Positions 54,834-64,000 of a DNA stretch of 64,000 bases are shown here, one piece after another. A program made the translations under genes and the position numbers. Every line of letters starts with the position of its first letter. Within the stretch, counting starts at the first letter, position 1. Source of the stretch: Tenrec ecaudatus (lineage: Eukaryota > Chordata > Mammalia > Afrosoricida > Tenrecidae); assembly GCF_050624435.1 (NCBI RefSeq), contig NC_134535.1, positions 124,049,731 through 124,113,730 of the forward strand, read 5' to 3'. Under the pieces are notes generated by a model that was given only the letters and a program-made list of their open reading frames with translations, was not told the DNA's origin and did not search any database.

Positions 54834-57240
54834 CTAGGCAGAAGCAGCAAAGGGTTAAAAGGCACACCTTGATTCCAAACGGTCATTTCACAGTTTTATT
54901 CAAGATGCAATAAGGTTATCACTATTAAGCCCCGTGATCTTTCCGATTTTGGAATTACCAGAGCTGCAAAACACTCTTACAAATACCTGTCCTTTCCCCA
55001 CGCCATCTTTCCAAGTTATAGAGTCCATGCGCAACAAGCTTTCCCTGGCTGCCAACACCACTAGCACCCCCCCCCAACCTTGAAAGTCATTAAATTAAAT
55101 GGCCAGACGGGAAGACATTAACTCACAGTGCAAGGCCATAGAAGTTTGTAACAGATTAAAACTCTTTATCACGCACTTTATCTCAATCTTTATCTTTTCA
55201 GCAGCATCTTAACAAGAGTCACCACTGACTGAGAAACCATTAGGTGGTGTCTGTCATTGGGTAAGCTGCCTGTCCCTATTACCTCTCACAATGCTGTCAG
55301 GTAAGCAGTATCCCTAATTTACAACTGCAGAAAAGGAAGTATTCTGAGGTTTAATTAATTGTCCATGGCCATACAACTAATAAATATATTCTTCAAACAA
55401 AAAAATGAAGTGTGATTAAAGTAGTACCAGTCCATAAGAGTGCTTTACCATCTTCAGGTTATGAATGAAGGCCTCAGGATAAAGATATGTTCAACGGGTC
55501 ATGGGAGGATTCAAAAATATTAAGTAGAAGAGCTAGCTTATAACTCCTAATGCCTTAAATAGTTGCCTGGGGTTCCAACTCAACTTACTATTACCTTACC
55601 CCCTAAGCCTCATTTCCCCATTTACAAAGACTCCACACCTGATAAGGCTATCAGTTAAATGTTATAATTAAGTGGCATACTGTAATATCACCTTAACAAA
55701 TGGCTCTGGGGAGAAAACAAGGAGTGCGTAATACTAAAGGAAAATCATTAAAAAGTAAGAATCAACTTTTCGGTCTACTTAGGCTCAGATTTTACCTTGC
55801 AAGGACTTCACTAAAAATTGTAGACACAAGTTATAACACTTCTGTGAAGAAGAAATACACTCAATACAGCAACACTAAATGACAATAAACAATGCTTGCC
55901 TCTCTCACTCCTTTGTTAAACCTTAGAAACTACATTTCCTACTGGTCACAAGGCACTGGAGAAATCAGGTCAGCAAAGCACTATTTGGTTTAGGAATGTA
56001 AACATCTAACCAGAACTTCTGCTAAAGGCTGTCAACAATTTTCCTTGCTGAATGGATTTCTCATGGGATAGCATGTAAAACCAACAGCGCAAATAAAAAT
56101 CAAACCACGGAGGCGTGGCAGTAAAGTTGAGGTCTCCTAGTTGATTCCCAGGATGAACTGATCACCAGCATTACCCTGCAAGAATTCTACCCATCGCTTT
56201 AGTTTCTTTGGGGACTAACAAATGTCACCGCAAACATGGAGACAATCCCAGATGAACACGGGAGAGAGCATATCGGCTTCAACTCTATCTTCGCCCCACA
56301 TCTTTTGCCAAAATATCAAAGCACTAAACAGATACAGACCCATGAGTCCTCATTATCAGCATGTGAAAAAAAAGGGGGGGGGGTAAGGATTAGAGGCAGC
56401 ATGGCAAAGTTGTCAAGATCACCGGACTTAGTCCACTGCATTGAGACTAAGACTGCCTTACCTCTCTCCCTTTACTAGCTATAGAGCGGCAATAATTCCT
56501 ACATTTACGCGTGAAACGCCCATAAACTCTTTATAGCCCCAAGCGGTTTAGATTTAAATTCCGGCGGCGCCCCCCGCCACCCCCCCCCTGACTGGGACAC
56601 GGGAGTAAGTTATTAAAGGGCCAGCTTAAAAGTCTCATTCATCAGCATGAACTGACATCAGAAGCAGGATGCCTGGATCCTGTGTCGGGATTTAGGTGCC
56701 CTGGAGTGGGCTCAGGCTCATAGTAACCATACGTACATCCCAAAGAATCCCGGTCCAGACCTGAACCGTCCTCCTATCGTTAGCACCTAAAAGCTATTAC
56801 TTGGTGACTCGTGTTGGGGCCGTTAAGATTAAAAACAGAAAATTAAGACAACGCAAAGTTTGGGTGAATTTAAATTTTCGGAATGACACTAGCAGAGAGC
56901 GAAACAAGCTGATCCATACCTATCCCCAGGGTGGGAAGCCACAGTCCCCTTTGGGGTCTAGATTCGATTGCCTAGGGGCAGGAACTACTGAAGGACGCTA
57001 GAGCGGGTGCCTAAAGGGGATCTATGTGGTCAGTGGGTCTACTGAGGCAAGAGTGGGAGGAAAGCCATCTTCCTGAGCTTTTACAAAACTCTTGGCTTTG
57101 TAAAAAGGGATGAGGAAAATTAGGGGTGGGGTCGCCGGGCAGACTGTGCCAAAGAGATGGAAGTATTCTGAAAAACAGGCTTCCGAAACGCTCAGGAGTC
57201 CTAGTCCGATACAGAAAACCTGAACGCAAATGGGGTTCCA
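54834..57240 (-). other. PHC1 intron 1; MIR at about 55235-55385
   Basis: Intronic sequence between the CpG island and exon 2. A diverged MIR is recognisable ('ttgggtaagctgcctgtccc', 'atttacaactgcagaaaagg'). A SINE-like fragment may lie near 56690-56790. The rest is unassigned. Confidence 0.55.
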
Positions 57241-58350
57241 AAGGCTCCAACACCCCGGGGAGGCGGCAGGTAAGAGCGCGGTGTGCCAGGAGTGGACCGG
57301 CCCGAGTGAGCGCAGCGACGCGCGTCGGGGTAGCGGGGCGACCGGCAGGAGGGCGGCAGAAGTCCGGGCATGGGAGGCTGGGCGCCCCGCGGGCCACGGG
57401 AAAGCGGGGAGAGCACTAGACGGCATGCTCGGAAGGGAGCGAAAAATGAATGAGGACCCGGGTGGTCCGAGGCAAGCACGGAGACGGACGGACGGACCGA
57501 CGGACGGACAGCCTTACGCACGGCGAAGCGAACGGCCAGAGGGCTAGGACGGGCAGCGCCGGAGGACCGCCGGCAGCGCTCGGCGCGAGAGGTAGGCAGG
57601 GAAAGGAGCTGGGGGAGGTACCTGGGGCGTCACACAAACGGAGGTGGCTCCGGAGACATCCCCGCGCAGCCAAGCCCCCGGAGGTCCTGCCCCGCGCCCG
57701 GCCCGCCGCGGGCGCCCGGTTACCTTCGCGCCCGGCTCGGCACCCGCGTCCTCCCGGGGGGCGTCCACTTCATGCGCTTGGGGGGTCCCCCGTCGCCGGC
57801 CCGGGCGGGGGGCTCCCTCGGCCTCCTCGGCGGGCTCCCCTCGCCTCCTCCCCTTCCTGGAGGGGCGGGGGCGCCGAGGGCGGGGTGGGAGGTGCCCGGC
57901 GCGGCCGCGGCTCCCCGCCCCTCCCGCCGCTCCGGGTGGGGGCCGGGCCGCGGCTCCGCCAGGCCTCCGGGGCGCGCTTCGGGCCTGTCACTTCCTCCCG
58001 GGCCGGGAGGGTGGGGGCTGCGGGCCGGGGGCTGCGGGCCGGGCGGGAGGAGGGGGCTGGCGGGGAGGTGCTTCCGGGGCAGCCGGACCCCTCCCCCGTC
58101 CCTTCCCCTCCCCTCGGCGCCCTCCGCCGCCCCCCCCTCCGCGCGCGTCCCTCGTTTCCTGCCGGAGCCCGTTGCCATGGCGACGCCGCTCCCGGGCCTC
58201 TGCGCCGTAGGCCCCGGGGTTTGCTCGTTGGTTGGCTGGGGGGATTTGGGGGTTTGGGGTTTTTTTTCCTTCCTCGCTCCGTCTTTCTCCTCGTGTTTCC
58301 CCTTCTTTCTCGCCGCGTCCGGCTAGTCGGTTTGAGAGACGACGCTGAGG
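57240..58350 (-). promoter_or_regulatory. PHC1: CpG island and promoter of PHC1
   Basis: Very GC-rich with dense CpG. Contains an ACGG/GGAC tetranucleotide tract at about 57484-57509 and a palindromic RFX-type X-box, GTTGCCATGGCGAC, at 58171-58184. No TATA box is evident. Candidate 5' UTR exon donors on the minus strand are AAG|GTAACC (exon edge 57724) and CCCAG|GTACCT (exon edge 57622). The transcription start should lie between about 57.75 and 58.2 kb, but the sequence alone does not fix it. Confidence 0.8.
57724..58170 (-). other. PHC1: PHC1 exon 1 (5' UTR, non-coding; limits uncertain)
   Basis: Placed from the donor AAG|GTAACC at 57724 and the CpG island position. Exon 2 has a good acceptor 44 bp upstream of the ATG, so an upstream non-coding exon is required. 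The 5' limit is a guess. Confidence 0.4.
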
Positions 58351-59589
58351 TGGTGCTGGCCTCTAGTGGGGGACTCACCACCTTCGGAGGAGAGGGAGGT
58401 GGGAGCAGGGAGGGAAGTGACGTGCCAAGGGGGGAAAAGGGATTTTCTGGAGCTTCTGGGAATGAGGGCTCGAAAGAAAAGATCAAAAGGACCCACCGGC
58501 GGAGACGGAGAAAGAAAGCGAGGGAGGGAAAAAGCGCCAGGACGGCCCTGAAGAAGCAGCGGACGGAGAAGGGGGCTGGAGGAAAGGAGAGACGAGGGAA
58601 GATCTCAGAAGGACTAACAATGAGCGAGGGAGAGAGAGGGATTGTTTCATTTATTCTCTTCGCTCGCCTCAACTCCAAGAAGGCGGGAAAGGATGCTGCA
58701 CAGAAACAGTGAACCCACCAGACAGGGTTTTTCATTTTCGAGCTGCCAACCTAAAATATAACGTGGTTTGAATCACACTGGTACATCTCTAGTGCCGGGG
58801 ATGTGTGTGTGAAATTGAATTTAAATATGTAGGTAAAAGAGAGGACGACCAAGAGGCAAGGGAAGAGACCGGGATTTAAAGAGAACAATGGGCCTGTGTG
58901 TGAGAACACTAAACCTTTGATGAAGTTGCCCTTGTCGTTTTAGATATCAACAGCTTTTAGTCATCCTGCCAGTCACTCCACATTCAGCAATTATTTCTAG
59001 AGCACCTACTATGTGCCAAACACTGGGCACAAAACAAAGGCATGCTCTCATTAACCTTTACAGGAGAAGGAGGGGATGCTCCGTGGGGTGTTAACTAGGG
59101 TTGGTGCTGCTTCCTAGTCCAGTAACTTTTTATTGCATGACTTTCCTTCCTTAGCCTCTGCCCTTACTTCCTGCTCCTTCCGTAAGCATGGCCAGCTCAT
59201 GAGACGTAGCCACTCCGTTCTGTCCTTTAAAACCACTCTCCATTCGCTCCTTTAAAAGCATAATTCGTTCTTCGAGAAAACGTAGAGATGTTTATGGTTT
59301 AGATCCGACTGATTTTACTTAGAGGAGTGTTAGTACTCCGATCTTTAGTTTGTGGAGCCAGATTTATATGAGAGGAAAATCTGCCAGGCTTCTAGGAACC
59401 AGTCAGACAAGTCTGTGAGGCAGGGAAGAAGGGAGAGGGCAGCCAAAGGACTGGAAGAGCCAAGTCAAGGGGTGTGGGGAGGTGAAAGGGTATGTGGCTA
59501 GGCCATGATAACAGGTGTTGGCTGAGGATGAATAGAAAAGATGCTGGCAGGGAGGACTAATGATAAAAACTAGGTAAAGCTTGAGAGTG
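58350..59589. other. Intergenic; weak MIR-like piece near 58965-59040
   Basis: No gene. 'agagcacctactatgtgcca' at about 58998-59020 is the conserved core of MIR-type repeats. The rest is unassigned. Confidence 0.5.
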
Positions 59590-59790
59590 TATGTTGTGTG
59601 CCATTGCATCGAGGCCAACTCTTAGCAGTAATATTTGATAGAGTAGGTTTTCCTGGGCTGAATTCTGTATGGGAGCAGGCCACTAGCTCTTCTCACCCAC
59701 CCCCACCCGCAGCTGCTGCTGAGTGTCTAACACCAACTTTTTGGTTAGTAGCCAATTGCTTCACCACTGTGCCTGCAGAACTGCTCAAAG
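59590..59790 (-). repeat. AfroSINE-type SINE
   Basis: Inverted copy with 'gcatcgaggccaactc' and 'ttagtagccaattgcttcac' on the plus strand. Diverged. Confidence 0.6.
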
Positions 59791-60235
59791 CAGTAGTGTA
59801 ATTCAAACCTGGATTCTTGATGTGACAAAGAGGTTTAAATTTTCTTGGGTAGGCTTAGAAATGGATATATTGCACCTGAACTGAATTGCCTTGCACCACT
59901 GAAAAGTATCTACAGGTAATTTTCAGATTATGTGACGCTCAGGCCAAAAAGCATTACTCACTTGTTTCCGTGGAAGAATTATACGGTTATGTATCTAAAG
60001 AAGGCCTGTAATTGATTCCTGGGATAGAGAAAATGTTGATGTCTGAGAGTATGCACTCATTTTCCAATAGCTTCACATGGTTACAGGACACGTGAGCTTT
60101 ATCAGCCCGTTAGAAGTAGAACTGATATCCTCTAACTATGGTACACATTCCCTTTTTAAAGATATTTTCTACTTCCTGGGTCTCGTCCATACATCAAAAG
60201 TTGTAACTCTGGAATGAGATAGTGATATATAATAT

Positions 60236-60615
60236 TTAACCTAAATCTAGCCTGGAAATAATCTATAGTCTCCAGGCGGGTGTGCCCCACATGCAGATAC
60301 GCCCACAAACGAGTACCAGGCAGGGACAGTTAGCCATGCCACATCCTGGTTCAAGGCAAAATTTATGTCATTAAAAATAAATATTTCACAATATATAATT
60401 ACATAGTTTTTTGATTAATCATTATGCTTTAATTACGTATGTTCAATTTGTAACAATGAATATACATCCTGCATATCAGGTATTTACATAGCACTCCATA
60501 ACTAGCAAAATTACAGTTTTGAAGTAGCAACAAAAATAATTTTATGGTTGGGGGTCACTACTACATGAGGAACTGTATTAAAGAGGGACGGCATTAGGAA
60601 GGTTGAGAACCCCTG
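60236..60615 (+). mobile_element. SPIN-like hAT element, left end missing
   Basis: The right terminus is 'ggttgagaacccctg'. The interior shares 'aaataaatatttcacaatat' and 'gttcaatttgtaacaatgaa' with the copies at 12142 and 8604. The left terminal repeat is absent. This is the only SPIN on the PHC1 side of the window. Confidence 0.85.
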
Positions 60616-61765
60616 GTCTAAACAGAACAAAACAATGTGATCCCTAGAGAATCTTCAATTGACTTCTTTACTTTTTTTTTTCTTTTTGCTAAACGTTATT
60701 TACATTGAATGATTCTGCTGGAACCAGTCTTTTCTTTTTCAAACCAAACAGTTCTTCTGAATAGAGGCTAGGTAATTTCTTTATTCTGCATAACACTAAA
60801 GGGTATTAGCCAAATTATGTGAAAAGGAAATGCACTCAGTGTAGTATGTAGAAATCGCCCCACCTCTTCCCCTCCCCGGCACCCCCACTGCAAACTATAA
60901 ATAAGGAAAGATCGGGATTTGAAAGGAAGTCAGTGGTTGGCAATGGCTAAAGCAAACTGGGCTATCGAATAAAATTTTGCAAATCAATTGAACATTGAAT
61001 GAGCATTCTTCAAGCTTCCTTAAGCCCAGCATTGTGAGAATGAATTGTGAAAGAAAAGGTGGCCCTTAGCTAGAGGTGTTAATATCACTGTAATGGGTCT
61101 ATCTACAAGTAATCAAATGCGGATGTGATCAGGTTCTCGTGCAAACAGGAGAACTTAAAGTAGGGAGGAAAGGAAAGCAGAACCTTCATTGTAATCCCCA
61201 TCAAAGGTGGATGTGAACCACAACACACACACCCCCATTCCACCATGATTCCTTAGGCCTGCTTGGGAGAAAATGAAATGGAGATTAAGAGGATTTAGAG
61301 AGTCTTAGATTCTTAAAGCGAAACAAGAACCTTAAAATTATTCCAGGCGCTCTATATGCAGTGGAGAAAAACGGTAAGCCAAAAGGATCAAAGGCGAAGA
61401 GGGACATCTTATAATCCCTGCCAAAATGAAGATGTTCAATAAATGTTAGTTGACTGAATTGTTTTCCTAGATGCTTGCCCTTGTCTGAACCAACCCGGGG
61501 AGGGGGAAAAAAAGAATTAGAAGATATAAGGATTAGTTTCATTCCTTATAACTCAGCCCCTTTCTTCAAAATAGACGTTTAAGATTATAATTGTTAGACT
61601 CAGCGTTTGATCCATCATCACACATGATAGACAAGTAGACTCACACCCTTGAACAGGGTAGAGTTGATAGCATGGCCTTTGCAAGTTTTTAAAATTAGAA
61701 TGCAATTGAGGGCAAATCGTGCATCTTTTTTCAACTTTAATTTTCTTTCTGTAAAATGGATAGAG
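60616..61765. other. Intergenic, nothing recognised
   Basis: AT-rich sequence with no gene or named repeat. Confidence 0.5.
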
Positions 61766-61970
61766 AACTCCCTGTAGCATAGTGGGTTATGTATTGGGCT
61801 GGTAACCTCAAGGTCAGCAGTTGGCAACCACCAGCCTTTCTGCAGGAGAAAGATGAGGCTTTCTACTCCCATAAAATATTACAGTCTGAGAAACTCATGG
61901 GAACAGTTCTACCCTGCCCTATAGGATTGCTGAGTTGGAATTGACTCAATGGCAGTGAGTTTGGGATTTT
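61766..61970 (+). repeat. AfroSINE-type SINE, best-preserved copy
   Basis: Full layout: head 'gtagcatagtgggttatgta' (A-box region), B-box-like 'ggtcagcagttggcaacc', body 'gaaagatgaggctttctact', and tail 'gaattgactcaatggcagtg' plus 'agtttgg'. The GCAGTGAGTTT tail is the form that I associate with tenrecs. Confidence 0.9.
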
Positions 61971-62019
61971 GTGGTGGTGGTGGTTTGCTTTGTTTTTAAA
62001 GGGGATGACATCTTTCATA

Positions 62020-63410
62020 CTCAGTGGTTGGAAATAGCAACTCCATAGGACAGAGTAGAAATGCCCGTGTGGGTTTCTGAGAGTAGAGTGTAACTCCTCA
62101 AGGGAGTAGAAAGCCTCATCTTTTTCCAGCTGAGCGGCTGGCTGGTGGTTTCAAACTGCTGATCTTGAGGTTAGCAGCCCAACAAAGCAGTTTGCAATCA
62201 CTAAATATATCTAAACTACTCTTTTGCATTTAGCCTTCATAACTTTATTACCTCAAAATTTAATGAATTTGCTACTATTTTATTTGAAAAGAGTATTTTT
62301 CTCCTTGTGTACTAAATATATTTCGTTCAGGCTTCAAACGTGTCTTTTTATCTACTAGTCCAAGATTTGGGGTACAGTTACATGTTAGGACTAAGCAAAA
62401 GGGAAGAATTTATAACCTCTGGATTTATGTGCCCAAAGCCAAAAGAGCCAAGTCCCTAGAGAGAGGCCTCGGGGTAAAAGAATGCAGCAAATTCTGAGAG
62501 CCTCTATTCAGTGCTTCACTAACATCATTGTACTCTATCAATAAAGTTTCCTGCTAGCTTTTATTAAGGTCCCTCAAAAAAAAAAAAACTCTACAGAAGT
62601 CGTTTTAACTGCTAGCCTTGTAGTTAGCAGCCCCCTGCATAACTACTGTGCCACTGCGACTCCTATAGGAAGGTCTCTGGGCATCACCCATTGTTTGTGC
62701 CCATGAGACTGTCTGCCCGTTAAGATTTAAAGGTGTCCTGGTGTTGTTATAGGGCAAGTGTTGAACAAAGTAGCCAGTGTAAATGCACCAGCCCCTCTGC
62801 AGGAGAAAGATGACATCATACCATAAAGACCCCTACACAGGGTGGCTAGGAGTCAGCAGACGGCCGTAGGTTTGGGTTTGGGTACTAGCTTAAAAGAACT
62901 CTGGTAGTGGTAGATAAGCATTGATCTTCTAAATGCAAGTTTGGCTTTTTGAACTTGCCAGCCAACTCCATGGGAGAAAGAAAGATGAAGCTATTTGCTC
63001 CTGTAACGATTCCCAGTCTCAGAACATAAAGAACCATTCTACAATCTCCTATAGGTGGCTCTGAGTCAGAATTCACTTGATCGAAACGGGAAAAGGAGGG
63101 ACCCACTACCATGGAGTCAGTTTTGACACATCTGTCCATTTCGACATATTGGTCTTCTGAGGCTGTAAGCCTTTAAGAGAATAGATAGCCTCATCTTTCT
63201 CCCTTCAACTGGCTGGTAGGTTTGAACCACTGACCTTGTGGGTCACAGGCTGACAGTGCCACCAAGCCAAAACCAAACTCACTGCTGTTGCATCATTGAC
63301 TCATCGTTACCCACTAGGAACGAGTAGGTGGTTTTAAACTGCTGCGCTTGGGGTTAGCAGTCCAGCAAGTAACTCACTAGGCCACCACGGCTCCTTGACA
63401 GTGCCACCAG
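62020..63410. repeat. Array of six AfroSINE-type SINEs in mixed orientation
   Basis: Copies at about 62020-62200 (-), 62586-62665 (-, head only), 62725-62880 (+), 62890-63085 (+), 63100-63250 (-) and 63265-63410 (-). Each shows the 'tcatctttctcc' or 'gagaaagatga' core. 62200-62585 between them is unassigned. Confidence 0.75.
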
Positions 63411-64000
63411 GTAGAGATGATTCATCCTTCAAGATTGACTAGCTTAAGGATCATGGGAAAAGTAATGGAGTCAGCATGTTAATCTAGTCTGTGTGACTCC
63501 AAAGTTCATGATTATGTAATTTCCCCCACATTGTGAATATGGTGCAAAAGACTGTTAAAATGCAGAAATGCACATCCAGGTAAGTAAAGCAGGATTGCTG
63601 CTAAGGTTCCAGTTCATACATGCATGACTTTATTCCACACAAAATGTGTTTGAACATGACTGGGCAATCAGTGGGTGGCTAATGGCTACAGACAAGTTCT
63701 CTCAGTAATATACTTGTCTCAGACTCAAGAGTGCCTTTTTAAAAAGTTGATAGTATACAGAGGAAATAATGACTGTAAAAATTAAATTAATGAAGGAAGC
63801 AGGTCATATATGGAGAAACCACAGGGTTCAGGAACAGTACCTGAAGGAAATATAAAGAACCCCAACAAGAGGACAGACATAAGGATACGACAAAATAACT
63901 CATGACATCTCTCAAGTCTATGCCTCAGTTGTTTTTCAGCACACAAACTTGCTCCTCCTGAAAGACTGAGTTCAACTGGCTTAAGAGACATGCACAGCAG
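63411..64000. other. Intergenic, nothing recognised
   Basis: No gene or named repeat is supported at the right end of the window. Confidence 0.5.

Noticed and set aside
57450-58712. 420-codon plus-strand open frame
   Set aside because: Low-complexity Arg/Gly/Pro sequence in the PHC1 CpG island, overlapped by an equally long frame on the other strand. Not listed as a gene.
61766-61970. tRNA gene
   Set aside because: The A- and B-box-like sequences belong to the tRNA-derived SINE head. There is no cloverleaf with a proper anticodon arm, and many dispersed copies exist.

Overview
The window is mammalian nuclear DNA: two multi-exon genes with GT-AG introns and CpG-island promoters, set in dense interspersed repeats. 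The repeats point to an afrotherian and most likely a tenrec. A tRNA-derived SINE of the AfroSINE type occurs more than twenty times, and there are several hAT elements matching the SPIN (Space Invader) family, which among afrotheres is documented from tenrecs. The species call is inference from repeat content; no database search was possible.

Layout. 1-18.9 kb is intergenic and holds no cellular gene that I can support. It contains a long LINE 3' UTR (2.23-4.47 kb), two related 0.5 kb repeats lying tail to tail (4.77-5.80 kb), a decayed class I endogenous retrovirus on the minus strand (about 6.2-11.9 kb, with gag, protease, RT and env remnants), three SPIN elements, a mariner with a broken transposase (15.19-16.51 kb) and a BovB/RTE LINE fragment (17.0-17.9 kb).

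19-34.5 kb is M6PR on the plus strand, encoding the cation-dependent mannose-6-phosphate receptor. It has a CpG-island promoter at about 19.0-19.7 kb, a non-coding exon 1 and six coding exons. The exons join in frame to 278 codons. Introns 2 and 3 hold LINE fragments, a nested 0.53 kb repeat and a second, inverted mariner.

34.4-58.3 kb is PHC1 on the minus strand, encoding the polyhomeotic-like 1 subunit of Polycomb repressive complex 1. Fourteen coding exons join in frame to 996 codons, including an FCS zinc finger and a C-terminal SAM domain. Its CpG-island promoter is at about 57.2-58.35 kb. M6PR and PHC1 are tail to tail and their predicted poly(A) signals cross, so the two 3' UTRs probably overlap antisense by about 100 bp. 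The same gene order is known at human 12p13.31.

58.4-64 kb is intergenic, with SINEs and a fourth SPIN copy. M6PR acts in Golgi-to-endosome sorting of lysosomal enzymes and PHC1 in chromatin silencing. They are neighbours by conserved synteny, with no evident shared pathway. The most notable observations are the nested transposon history (SPIN inside an AfroSINE with a perfect 8-bp target duplication; younger elements inside the ERV), the pair of inverted mariners flanking the 5' half of M6PR, and two substitutions in the M6PR luminal domain.
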